Of a stretch of DNA of 40,392 bases, positions 32,400 to 40,392 are shown piece by piece. The notes beneath the pieces are model-generated. The model ran no database searches. It was not told the DNA's origin and saw nothing but the letters and a program-made list of their open reading frames with translations. The stretch is taken from NCBI GenBank assembly GCA_930989465.1, contig CAKNLX010000010.1, positions 1 through 40,392 on the forward strand, read 5' to 3'. Position numbers and translations under genes: made by a program. This stretch comes from an uncultured Lactobacillus sp. (GTDB lineage Bacteria > Bacillota > Bacilli > Lactobacillales > Lactobacillaceae). Each line of letters begins with the position of its first letter. Position 1 is the first letter of the stretch.

Positions 32400-33719
32400 A
32401 TGGACAACAAGCTTAAACGCAGTATTGGTTTCGGCTCAGCTTTTTCAATTGTAATCGGAACTATCATCGGCTCTGGTATCTTTTTTAAGCAGGCTTCTGT
32501 TCTTGACAGTGCAGGTTCAACTACAATGGCCTTACTAGCTTGGATTTTTGGTGGTCTAATTACCTTGGCTGCAGGTCTCACCATTGCCGAGATAGGGGCG
32601 CAAATGCCCTACACTGGTGGTCTTTATGTCTACATTGAAAATCTCTATGGCCGCATTTTAGGCTTTATGGCTGGTTGGATGCAGATCATCGTGTATGGTC
32701 CTGCAATTATTGCCGCCGTTGCTGGTTTTATGAGCATCATGATGACTAACTTTTTTGGTTTGAATCATTCATGGCGCATTCCTTTGGCTTTAATCACAGT
32801 TTTAGCAATTGGAATCATGAATTTCTTTGAAAATAAGGTAGGTGCAATCTTTTCGGTCATAACCACGATTGCCAAAATGATTCCGATCGCTGTAATCACC
32901 ATTTGTGGAATCTGTTGAGGTCAACAAGATGCGATTAACCAGACTGTAGCAGAGGTTAGTCAACACACTAGTAACTTCGGTGTTGCTGTTTTAGCCACTT
33001 TATTCGGCTACGATGGCTGGATTTTAATCGCTAATTTAGGCGGCGAAATGAAAAATCCCCAAAAATTATTACCTCGAGCAATCATTGCAGGAATTACAGC
33101 TGTTTTGGCTATTTATACCCTAATTACAATTGGGATTTTCCGCTTCATCCCCGCTAATCAAATTCACCAACTAGGCGAAAACACTACTACTTATCTAGCT
33201 AACGCGGTTTTCGGTGCAATCGGAGGTAAAATTCTTTCCATTGGCATCATCATTTCAATAATGGGAACATTAAATGGGAAAATGCTAACCTTTCCTAGAA
33301 TCGTTTATGCCATGGCTAAACGAGGAGATTTACCTTTTTCTAAATACTTAGCCTATGTTACTCCTAAAGGAAAATCTCCCGTTGTTGCTACTTTGTTTAT
33401 CGTCCTTTTAGCCCTTTTAATGATGATTTTCTTTGATCCAGACCACTTATCAGATCTTTGCGTCTTTACAGTTTATTGCTTCTATCTTTTAGCCTTCTTT
33501 GGAATTTTTATCCTAAGAAAAAAGAATAAAGCAGAGCGTCCTTTCAGTACTCCACTTTATCCTTTTGTGCCTATAATTGCTATTTTAGGCGGTTTGTTTG
33601 TCTTAATCAGTGAATTAATTAATGATCCAGCTGGTGTTTTACTTTTTGCTGGAATTGTCATTATTGGATTACCAATTTTTTACGCCGTTAAGCGCATGAA
33701 CAAACATCGTTTGCATTAA
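32400..33719 (+). pseudogene. Second SteT-like amino acid permease, interrupted by one in-frame TGA
   Basis: A 440-codon reading frame paralogous to the upstream permease from MDNKLKRSIGFGS to the end, with all landmark motifs (IGTIIGSGIFFKQASVLDSA, FGYDGWILIANLGGEMKNP). Codon 173 (32916-32918) is TGA, where the paralogue has TGG in CGICWGEQ; the frame is otherwise open on both sides. A TGG-to-TGA change would truncate the protein after about six helices, so it is probably inactive, unless the base is a sequencing error or is read through. A restart at the ATG at 33048 would give only the second half. AAAGGAG precedes the ATG at 32400. Transcription is governed by the serine attenuator just upstream. 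Confidence 0.88.
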
Positions 33720-34519
33720 AGCGACCTTTCTACACTGTAGCTTGCTCGCCACAACTCTTCCATTTTAGCTAAACGATGCCAATCCCCTTTTTGACACATT
33801 GTATATAAAGCATGTGCAGGATCATAGGCGATTGGATTACCTTCTGTTTCCTTCAAATAAGCTCCAACAATGTTGATTAACATCATCCGAAAGCGTTCAA
33901 TCTCATTTCGGCTAAAGTAAGTTTCAAAATACTTGCTGGTTAAGCAATCAACCGTTGCTTGCGAGGCCTTATGCAAAGAAGCCGGATTCTTACGATAGTT
34001 ATATAAAGTATAGGTTGAAATTCCTGTTGCCTTACTTAAACTAGTAATCTTCACATTGCGATCAGTTACCAATTTTTCTGCTCTTTGTACATCGGTTAAA
34101 ATTTTCGGATGCTTAATGTGAGGAGGCATCGGAATACGTTTGCTTAACTCTGCAATTACTTTTTCAGCAGCTTCCCTCATTTGCTGAGTGGCTACTGTCT
34201 CACTTACCTTGTCATCAAGCAATTCTCCTACAACGAAAGTATGATCAGTCACTTCATACCTTCTAGTAATTGCATTGTAAAAATGGCCTTCAACCCCTGT
34301 GATCTTAACTGCATCAGTTCCAGCTTTCTCATAGTCAAAAAAGATGTGTTGTTGATCACCAGTTAATGGTGAAAATGGTAAATTATCTAACGTAAAAACT
34401 TGTACATTTAAAGTATAATCTGAATGAACGGAATCTTCTGCATCACTACGATACATTTTCACTTCCCGATCATGAATAAAATCTTCAAAAATAAGATTTT
34501 TTCCATATTTTTTTTTCAT
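33716..34519 (-). CDS. Uncharacterised protein with a helix-turn-helix-like segment
   Basis: A 267-residue soluble protein that I do not recognise. Residues about 1-115 are mixed alpha/beta with many acidic residues. Residues about 150-185 (VKITSLSKATGISTYTLYNY, then RKNPASLHKAS) look like an XRE-type helix-turn-helix in which a short helix, GIS turn and TYTLYNYRK recognition helix can be read. The rest is helical. AGGGGAT precedes the ATG. Its stop codon overlaps the stop of the convergent permease pseudogene in the shared TTAA at 33716-33719, with no terminator between. A regulatory DNA-binding role is possible but unproven. Confidence 0.7.
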   Translation of the reverse strand: MKKKYGKNLIFEDFIHDREVKMYRSDAEDSVHSDYTLNVQVFTLDNLPFSPLTGDQQHIFFDYEKAGTDAVKITGVEGHFYNAITRRYEVTDHTFVVGELLDDKVSETVATQQMREAAEKVIAELSKRIPMPPHIKHPKILTDVQRAEKLVTDRNVKITSLSKATGISTYTLYNYRKNPASLHKASQATVDCLTSKYFETYFSRNEIERFRMMLINIVGAYLKETEGNPIAYDPAHALYTMCQKGDWHRLAKMEELWRASYSVERSL

Positions 34520-34561
34520 TTCTTAATCCCCTTTTATATAGTCCTATTATCCATTATAAGC

Positions 34562-34590
34562 AAAAAACTAGCTTTTAAAAGCTAGTTTTT
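34562..34590 (-). terminator. Terminator of the aldo/keto reductase gene
   Basis: AAAAACTAGCTTTT and AAAAGCTAGTTTTT form a perfect self-complementary hairpin, with T-rich sequence on the minus strand. Confidence 0.85.
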
Positions 34591-34613
34591 GTTTTTATTA
34601 GAAAATATTCGGT

Positions 34614-35534
34614 TTAGGGCAAATAATTACCAGCAGCTAAGTATAAATCGTACCACTCTTGTCTAGTCAATCGAATCTTGGCACCTTTAGCAGAATCCCT
34701 AATGTGTTGCGGATTCATTGATCCAACTAGCATTTGAATATTTGCAGGATGACGTAAAATCCAAGCTGCAGCGATCGCATTTTTACCTACCTCATACTTA
34801 TCGGCCAGTTTTTGCAACTCTTGATTCAACTTGGGGAAGCCATCATTATCAATGAAAGTCCCTTCAAACATGCCATACTGGAATGGTGACCAAGCCTGCA
34901 CAGTAACTTTGTGTAGACGGGCATAATCAAGAAATTGGCTATCACGATCAACTGATGGTTTATCTACCATATTCATATGCATCCCAAAGTCAATCATTCC
35001 TGTATGTTTCAGGCTAAATTGTAATTGATTGAACATCAAGCGCTGGCTCAAGCAACTTTGTAACAATTTAAATTGAGCCGTATCAAAATTAGATACGCCG
35101 AAAAAGCGCACCTTACCTGCTGCCTGTAGTTGATCAAAAGCCTCAGCTACTTCTTCTGGATCCATCAATGCATCTGGTCGGTGAAGTACTAATGAATCAA
35201 GATAATCTAGTTGCATTCTTTCCAAAATTTCATCAACACTATGCAAAATATGTTCTTTAGAAAAATCATAACGTTTTCCTGGAACAATTCCTGTTTTAGA
35301 TTGAATAAACATCTCTTCACGCTTGATCTGCATTTGGCTAAAAGCTTGACCAAAAATCTCTTCTGATTTTCCACCGCCATAAATATCAGCAGAATCAATG
35401 AAGTTGATCCCAGCATCATAGGCGGCTTGAATTGCCACTTGAGCCTCTGGAACTGATTTTTGATTCATTCGCATAATGCCAAGTGCCATCGCTGGAATGC
35501 TTAAAGTAGTACATCCCATTTTGATTCGTTTCAT
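34614..35534 (-). CDS. Aldo/keto reductase (YdhF-like)
   Basis: A 306-residue NADPH-dependent oxidoreductase. The catalytic tetrad is visible: Asp47 and Tyr52 in FIDSADIYGGG, the Lys in FIQSKTGI, and the His in LVLHRPDAL. The NADPH-binding end includes MLVGSMNPQHIRDSAKGAKI. AAAGGAC precedes the ATG at 35534. It is a single-gene unit with its own terminator. Such enzymes reduce aldehydes and ketones, often in detoxification; the substrate is unknown. Confidence 0.93.
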   Translation of the reverse strand: MKRIKMGCTTLSIPAMALGIMRMNQKSVPEAQVAIQAAYDAGINFIDSADIYGGGKSEEIFGQAFSQMQIKREEMFIQSKTGIVPGKRYDFSKEHILHSVDEILERMQLDYLDSLVLHRPDALMDPEEVAEAFDQLQAAGKVRFFGVSNFDTAQFKLLQSCLSQRLMFNQLQFSLKHTGMIDFGMHMNMVDKPSVDRDSQFLDYARLHKVTVQAWSPFQYGMFEGTFIDNDGFPKLNQELQKLADKYEVGKNAIAAAWILRHPANIQMLVGSMNPQHIRDSAKGAKIRLTRQEWYDLYLAAGNYLP

Positions 35535-35621
35535 AATGTAAGTCCTTTCATTCTTTATTTACCTCACATCATGAACCAAAAATAGCTAAGTTTCAACCAC
35601 AAGAAATTCAATAATCTTTTA

Positions 35622-37244
35622 TTAATATATCTTAGCTACTGCCGATTGAATTGATTCTTTATCCAAAAATTCATCATAACTTGTATCTTGGCGACTAACA
35701 ATACCTTTAGGTCCAACTTCGATAATGTGGTTAGCAATAGTCTGAATAAATTCATGATCATGTGAGGTGAATAAAATTGAACCTGGATATGAAACAAGGG
35801 CATCATTTAATGCAGTGATTGACTCAAGATCTAAATGATTAGTAGGATCATCCATGATCAATACATTAGCCGGTTCAAGCATCATTCGGGACAATTGACA
35901 ACGAACCTTTTCCCCACCGGAAAGTACTTTGATCTTCTTTTCAATTTCTTCCCCACTAAAGAGCATTCGACCCAAGAACCCACGCAAGAATGTGTTATCA
36001 TCTTGTTCCTTAGTAGCATATTGCCGCAGCCAATCTAAGATTGTAAGTTCATCATTATTAAAGTTAGCGTTCAAATCGCGTGACATGTAGTTAAAGGCAG
36101 TTGTTTGACCCCAAGTCACTGTCCCAGTATCAGGCTTAATTTTGCCAGCAATAATATCAAGCAAAGCAGTTGTAGCCAAAGCATTACGTGATAAAAATGC
36201 TACCTTATCACCAGGACGCACGATGAAAGACACATTATCCAGAATCTTTTCACCATCAACCGAATAAGAAACGTTCTCCACCTTAACTAGATCATTCCCT
36301 AAGTCACGGTGCATTTCAAATTTTACAAATGGATATTTACGACTCGATGGTTTAATATCGTCCAAGGTAATTTTATCAAGTTGTTTCTTTCGAGAAGTTG
36401 CCTGACGTGATTTAGATGCATTAGCAGAAAAGCGGGCAATAAATTCTTGCAATTGCTTCATCTTTTCTTCTTTTTTAGCATTTTGGTTAGCAGCTAATTC
36501 ATTAGCTAGTTTGCTTGATTCATACCAAAAGTCATAGTTACCCACATAAAGCTGAATCTTACCACGATCAACGTCACACATTTCAGTACATACTTGATTT
36601 AAAAAGTGTCGGTCGTGGGAAACAACAATCACAATGTTAGGGTAATCAGCCAAAAAGTCTTCTAACCATTCAACGGTATGAACATCCAAACCGTTAGTCG
36701 GTTCGTCCAATAGCAAAATATCAGGATTACCAAACAAAGCTTGGGCCAATAAGACCTTAACTTTTTCGCTTTCAGGTAAATCCTTCATCATCATTTGATG
36801 TTCTTCTTCAGGAATCCCTAATGATTGCAGCAGCTTAGCCGCATCCGCTTCCGCATTCCAACCATCAAGTTCTGCGAACTTGCTCTCTAATTCAGCTGCC
36901 TTAACCCCATCTTCATCACCAAAGTCAGGTTTGGCATAAAGAGCATCTTTTTCTTTCATTACTTGATACAGTTCCTTGTGCCCTTGAATTACTGTGTCCA
37001 TGACAGAGAAGTCTTCGAAAGCAAAGTGGTCCTGATTCAAGCTGGACATGCGCTCATTGGGATCAATTGAAATTGAACCTGTTGTTGGTTCCAGTTTCCC
37101 CTCTAACAATTTAAGAAAAGTTGACTTACCGGCACCATTGGCACCAATTACGCCGTAGCAGTTGCCTGGAGTAAATTTTAAGTTAACGTCTTCATAGAGT
37201 GTGCGGCCACCAAATCGTAAACTAACGTCGGATACTGTAATCAA
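35622..37244 (-). CDS. ABC-F family ATPase, YkpA/YbiT type
   Basis: A 540-residue soluble protein with two ABC domains and a linker near residues 245-310, without membrane segments. ABC-F proteins act on the ribosome E site. Domain 1: Walker A GANGAGKST, signature replaced by LPESEKVKV, Walker B LLLDEPTNGLD. Domain 2: Walker A region LSRNALATTALL lacks the Lys, signature LSGGEKVRC is intact, Walker B IMDDPTNHLD has Asp for Glu. So one composite site (domain 1 Walker motifs with domain 2 signature) is intact and the other degenerate. Loss in the second Walker A is, from memory, common in YkpA; the changed first signature is further divergent. The start is TTG at 37244, with GAGG 8 bases upstream. 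Confidence 0.93.
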   Translation of the reverse strand: MITVSDVSLRFGGRTLYEDVNLKFTPGNCYGVIGANGAGKSTFLKLLEGKLEPTTGSISIDPNERMSSLNQDHFAFEDFSVMDTVIQGHKELYQVMKEKDALYAKPDFGDEDGVKAAELESKFAELDGWNAEADAAKLLQSLGIPEEEHQMMMKDLPESEKVKVLLAQALFGNPDILLLDEPTNGLDVHTVEWLEDFLADYPNIVIVVSHDRHFLNQVCTEMCDVDRGKIQLYVGNYDFWYESSKLANELAANQNAKKEEKMKQLQEFIARFSANASKSRQATSRKKQLDKITLDDIKPSSRKYPFVKFEMHRDLGNDLVKVENVSYSVDGEKILDNVSFIVRPGDKVAFLSRNALATTALLDIIAGKIKPDTGTVTWGQTTAFNYMSRDLNANFNNDELTILDWLRQYATKEQDDNTFLRGFLGRMLFSGEEIEKKIKVLSGGEKVRCQLSRMMLEPANVLIMDDPTNHLDLESITALNDALVSYPGSILFTSHDHEFIQTIANHIIEVGPKGIVSRQDTSYDEFLDKESIQSAVAKIY

Positions 37245-37289
37245 TCTCTTTACCTCGCTTAAAATATAAAATTATGTTTAAGTATATCA

Positions 37290-37327
37290 AAAAAGATGGT
37301 CCCTTATAATAGAGAATCCATCTTTTT
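37290..37327 (-). terminator. Terminator of the M42 peptidase gene
   Basis: AAAAAGATGG (37290-37299) and CCATCTTTTT (37318-37327) form a perfect 10-base-pair stem, with T-run on the minus strand, between the peptidase stop and the ABC-F start. Confidence 0.85.
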
Positions 37328-37337
37328 AAGCAATTTA

Positions 37338-38420
37338 TTAAAACTTTTTGAAGCTATCTAGCTTTTCCTGGGTAATATCACGAATAATTGCAGTAGCTAA
37401 ATCAACTGAAGCCTTAAAGTCCTTATAACTACTGAAACAATATGGTGAGTGTTCATAGCGCACCGGAATACCGATGACAATTGTTGGCGCACCATTTTCG
37501 TAGTAAATTGCAGCACCATCCTGACCGCCACCGGTTCTAACTGAACGAGTATATGGAATATTATTTTTATCAGCTAAATCACATGCATATTGTTGGAACT
37601 TAGGATTTGGTAAAAATGTCGTATCCATATCGCGCAACATTGGGCCACGTTTTAGACCAGTTTGAGAAAGCCAGTCAGGCGTAAAAGTATCATCAGCTGG
37701 ACAGCTTTCGAGTACCAGACAAAGATCTGGCTTAACTTTTCTAGCCGTTACATAGGCGCCACGCAAGCCAACTTCTTCTTGACTAGAAAGTGCAGCCACC
37801 ACGTCAAAGTTAGTTTCTTCACCCTTCAAATTATCAAGCACATCAACCATCGCACCAGCACCAAAACGATCATCAAAGTCTTTACCGAAGAATAAACCGG
37901 ACTTTTCATGATATTCGCATTTAACATCAACAAAGATAGGACAACCTGTATCAATCTTGTAGTCCTTGATTGTCTCCTCACGGCTAGAAGAACCAACATC
38001 AATTGACATATCTGCCACATCAGGTACATTATTGCGCTCAGCTGCTGTCATGAAGTGAGGCGGCTTAGTTGCTACAACGCCAGGGATATATTCTCCATCA
38101 CGATTGCGCACTTTAACGCGCAAGGCTGGAATATTATATTTTACCCAACCACCAAGTGGAACAAACTTAATTAAACCATTAGGGCGAACAGCTTGCGTAA
38201 TGAAGCCTACAGCATCTGAGTGCGCATCAAGTTGAATTACCGGTCGATTTCCCTTATTTTCTTTCTTGGCGGCATAAACATTGAGCATCCCATCTACCTC
38301 AATATCTGCCGTTTTTTCCGCATAACTAGTAAACAGCTTAACGAATTCTTCCTCAAAGCCCGAAGTTGAATTGGCATCTGAGAATTCTTTCAACATTTGG
38401 ATTTCTTGTTCTTTTTGCAT
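37338..38420 (-). CDS. M42 family metallo-aminopeptidase (glutamyl aminopeptidase/PepA type)
   Basis: A 360-residue cytoplasmic dinuclear-metal peptidase. Metal and catalytic residues are visible in the M42 pattern: His in LDAHSDAVGF, Asp in FGKDFDDRFGAGAM, Glu-Glu in SSQEEVGLRGA, the following acidic ligand near LESCPADD, and the last His in RYEHSPYCF. The substrate region GGGQDGAAIY is present. It trims N-terminal residues, often acidic ones, from peptides in the proteolytic system of lactobacilli. GAAAGGA precedes the ATG. Transcribed alone, divergent from the lipoprotein operon. Confidence 0.94.
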   Translation of the reverse strand: MQKEQEIQMLKEFSDANSTSGFEEEFVKLFTSYAEKTADIEVDGMLNVYAAKKENKGNRPVIQLDAHSDAVGFITQAVRPNGLIKFVPLGGWVKYNIPALRVKVRNRDGEYIPGVVATKPPHFMTAAERNNVPDVADMSIDVGSSSREETIKDYKIDTGCPIFVDVKCEYHEKSGLFFGKDFDDRFGAGAMVDVLDNLKGEETNFDVVAALSSQEEVGLRGAYVTARKVKPDLCLVLESCPADDTFTPDWLSQTGLKRGPMLRDMDTTFLPNPKFQQYACDLADKNNIPYTRSVRTGGGQDGAAIYYENGAPTIVIGIPVRYEHSPYCFSSYKDFKASVDLATAIIRDITQEKLDSFKKF

Positions 38421-38521
38421 AATTTTTCCTTTCTATAAAAAACGCTTAATTTAATTTTACCTAGAAAAACAGTCAAAGTAGACTATAATTAAAAATAATT
38501 ATTGCAAAGGAAAAATAAAAT

Positions 38522-39106
38522 ATGAAAAATAAATTTTCAATGATAATTCTTTTACCCCTGCTTTTTAGCCTATCAGCCTGTTCCAACCGTTCTAGTCGTC
38601 CCGCTACGGTTAACGAAACAGTAAGCAGTTCTGCGACACATAAAGCATCCAAACAGGCAAATGAGTTTAAGCCTAATTTAAAAAAGAAATATCCTGGCTT
38701 TAAGTTAACCAGCATCCCCGAACAATTTCGCGGTACCTGGTATCGTAGCGATCCACTGAGCAAATCAGCTCGCAAATTAATTATCAACAAGCATACAATT
38801 GGTGACTCAGTAGTTTATCGACAAGTGGATAAGTCCATTAAACTAGATCATAATTCTGAGCAAAAGAATAAAACCTATTCTGGTGGTGATTCCATGATCG
38901 CCATCGAACAACATCAAGGGCAGACTTGGATGCGCGTTCGTGAGTTTTTAACACCTGTAGATATTATTTATATTACTGGTCAATTTAAAGGACATCCTTG
39001 TTTATATCTTGCATATTCTTCCGGAGATATCCACAACGCACTTTTCAAAAACAAAGCACTAGCAATTAAGTATAAAAACTATGACTTTTCTAAAATTAAA
39101 TCATGA
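38522..39106 (+). CDS. Lipoprotein of unknown function, RGTWY family
   Basis: A 194-residue lipoprotein. The signal peptide MKNKFSMIILLPLLFSLSA contains the lipobox LSAC; a Ser/Thr-rich linker follows. From about residue 65, IPEQFRGTWYR and SARKLIINKHTIGDS resemble the secreted protein at 17024-17521 (ATRGTWYYREKG, ISKVKITAHSVDG), and the C-terminal ends are also alike. A TATAAT box lies at about 38484-38489. AAAGGA precedes the ATG. Its stop overlaps the next start (ATGA), so it is co-translated with a membrane protein. Function unknown; it sits on the outer face of the membrane. Confidence 0.78.
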   Translation: MKNKFSMIILLPLLFSLSACSNRSSRPATVNETVSSSATHKASKQANEFKPNLKKKYPGFKLTSIPEQFRGTWYRSDPLSKSARKLIINKHTIGDSVVYRQVDKSIKLDHNSEQKNKTYSGGDSMIAIEQHQGQTWMRVREFLTPVDIIYITGQFKGHPCLYLAYSSGDIHNALFKNKALAIKYKNYDFSKIKS

Positions 39107-39669
39107 AAGATATTAACAATCTACTACAACAAAAAAGTAACTTACTCTTAAAAATTAGCTCGTTACCCTTAAACCTATTCCCTTATTTAGTATTCAGCTT
39201 AATTATTAAACAAAATACTGCAATCAGCGTGCTGCCTTTTGCACTCTTCTATGCCTTTCGGCGCACAACATTGTTTTTATTTAAAGGCGGCGAAAATGAA
39301 GATAATGTTATTGGCCGGTTCGGTTTATTGGCAGCTTTATTAGGCTATTTCTTAGGGATTTTCGGCATCTTTTTACCAGTCCTTTACTGCATTAGTGCAT
39401 CCTTTGCCGGAATAGGCGCCGCATGTTTCCCTAGCGTTCAAAAACAAATCGCTATTCAAAGCGACTATCATCCAAGCAAAAATGATCTTTTTGCTTATTT
39501 CGGCGCAATTTTAATTTTACTAGCAATAGTTGTCTTTGTTGAACCACATCTGCCAACAATTTCATTTATCGCAATGCTCATTTATACGCTAATTGCTATA
39601 CTTGGCTTTTACTCACTTGATCTTGGTGCTATTCATAGTAAACTTTACAATTTATACTTTGAAACTTAA
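39103..39669 (+). CDS. Membrane protein of unknown function
   Basis: A 188-residue integral membrane protein with about five or six hydrophobic segments (for example PYLVFSLIIK, LLAALLGYFLGIFGIFLPV, FGAILILLAIVVFVE, FIAMLIYTLIAILGF). KGGENEDNVIGRFG is a short charged loop. It resembles half of a transporter, but I cannot assign a family. The ATG overlaps the stop of the lipoprotein gene by four bases. The MFS gene starts 14 bases after its stop, so the three form an operon. Confidence 0.75.
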   Translation: MKDINNLLQQKSNLLLKISSLPLNLFPYLVFSLIIKQNTAISVLPFALFYAFRRTTLFLFKGGENEDNVIGRFGLLAALLGYFLGIFGIFLPVLYCISASFAGIGAACFPSVQKQIAIQSDYHPSKNDLFAYFGAILILLAIVVFVEPHLPTISFIAMLIYTLIAILGFYSLDLGAIHSKLYNLYFET

Positions 39670-39683
39670 CAAAGGGAATAAAA

Positions 39684-40392
39684 ATGAATGAAAAACCTAT
39701 TTGGAAAAAGAATCTACTAGTCTTATCTATTGCGGTTTTTATCGCTGGTATCGCCTTCTCTGAAGTAATGCCATTTTTGCCATTATATATTGATACACTA
39801 GGCAATTTTACCCATAAGCAGTTAAACTTCTGGTCTGGTTTTATCTACTCCGGTACTTATTTTGTATCGGCGATAATTTCTCCCTGGTGGGGAAAACTAG
39901 CAGACAAAAAAGGTAGAAAGCCGATGACATTACGAGCTTCACTGGGAATGGCTATCGTCCTTGGCTGTATGGGGCTAGCTACCAACGTTTATCAATTATT
40001 CATCTTAAGAATGTTACAAGGTGTTTTTGCAGGCTTTGTTTCTAATTCCAATGCTCTAGTTGCAACTGAAACACCCAAAGAAAAATCAGGTCAAGCCCTT
40101 GGGACAATGGCCTCTAGCTTTACTGCTGGCAATTTGCTTGGACCATTTATCGGTGGCGCACTGGCTTCTATTTTCTCCTATCGTGTCACATTCTTTATCA
40201 CAGGAGGATTATTACTAATTGCATTTTTCTTATCACTTTTCTTTGTTCATGAAACAGACTTTAAACCAGTCACTGAAAAGAAACTTGATAAAGCCAGTGG
40301 CGTTATTAAGGAATTACGCTCACCACAATTAATTTTCGGCTTGCTTTTAACTACCTTGATTATTCAGGCGGCTAATAATTCGATCAATCCCA
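39684..40392 (+). CDS. MFS multidrug-type transporter, N-terminal part only
   Basis: The first 236 residues of a membrane transporter; the gene runs past the right edge. The segments FSEVMPFLPLYIDTLG, the loop motif A GKLADKKGRKPMTLRA, RMLQGVFAGFVSNSNALVA and GTMASSFTAGNLLGPFIGG (motif C-like) are typical of drug/proton antiporters of the DHA1 group, such as PmrA. AAAGGGAATAAAA precedes the ATG. It is third in an operon with the lipoprotein and the membrane protein. Confidence 0.88.
   Translation, partial: MNEKPIWKKNLLVLSIAVFIAGIAFSEVMPFLPLYIDTLGNFTHKQLNFWSGFIYSGTYFVSAIISPWWGKLADKKGRKPMTLRASLGMAIVLGCMGLATNVYQLFILRMLQGVFAGFVSNSNALVATETPKEKSGQALGTMASSFTAGNLLGPFIGGALASIFSYRVTFFITGGLLLIAFFLSLFFVHETDFKPVTEKKLDKASGVIKELRSPQLIFGLLLTTLIIQAANNSINP

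Noticed and set aside
32916-32918. Selenocysteine or programmed read-through at the TGA
   Set aside because: The paralogue has Trp at this position and lactobacilli are not known to use selenocysteine here; I see no obvious stem-loop just after the codon. Point mutation or sequencing error is simpler.
38473-38790. 105-codon minus-strand frame overlapping the lipoprotein gene
   Set aside because: The plus-strand frame has a signal peptide, lipobox and ribosome binding site; the minus frame has none of these.
1-40392. CRISPR array, tRNA or rRNA genes, insertion sequences, prophage
   Set aside because: No regularly spaced repeats, cloverleaf-like genes, transposase or phage genes were seen on reading both strands; the repeats present are terminators, riboswitches and operators.

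Overview
The window is AT-rich Gram-positive DNA and reads as a Lactobacillus chromosome, probably of the acidophilus/helveticus/crispatus group. I base this on gene content (Xfp phosphoketolase, KUP, YkpA-type ABC-F protein, YkoE, T-box and TPP leaders), strong AGGAGG-type ribosome binding sites, and compact genes separated by perfect hairpin terminators. I saw no rRNA, tRNA, insertion sequence, prophage or CRISPR array. Species assignment is inference.

Left part (1-13.9 kb), mostly carbon and pentose metabolism. A MalP/GlvC-like PTS permease enters from the left edge with a CcpA-type promoter and palindromic operators. HAD phosphatase and patatin genes follow, then phosphoketolase (xfp) divergent from a DeoR-type regulator that is coupled to a small bacteriocin-immunity-like protein. 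Next come a second HAD phosphatase, a nucleoside hydrolase-GntR operon, a KUP potassium transporter, rpiA-rbsK and a GalT/HIT-like DUF4931 protein. The hydrolase, ribokinase, isomerase and phosphoketolase form a coherent nucleoside-to-ribose-to-acetyl phosphate route, although they lie in separate transcription units.

Middle part (14-25 kb). It holds an orphan sugar-type binding lipoprotein, a DUF2325-like protein with highly charged linkers, a small secreted protein, an alpha/beta hydrolase, and a polar amino acid ABC operon behind a T-box leader. Uridine kinase, an MFS transporter and a TPP-riboswitch-controlled YkoE thiamine-precursor transporter component follow.

Right part (25-40.4 kb). 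A MarR-controlled heterodimeric ABC exporter is followed by a second, orphan copy of the amino acid binding protein, a class I glutamine amidotransferase, and tandem SteT-like serine/threonine permeases. The second permease is preceded by the most striking element here: a 17-codon leader ORF with six consecutive serine codons, overlapping mutually exclusive hairpins arranged like a trp/his-type ribosome-mediated attenuator. The permease behind it carries one in-frame TGA where its paralogue has Trp. An unknown HTH-like protein, an aldo/keto reductase, an ABC-F ATPase, an M42 aminopeptidase and a lipoprotein-membrane protein-MFS operon (cut by the window end) complete the region.

Amino acid supply is thus sensed in this window by two RNA mechanisms: a tRNA-binding T-box and a serine-codon leader peptide. 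A third leader senses thiamine pyrophosphate.
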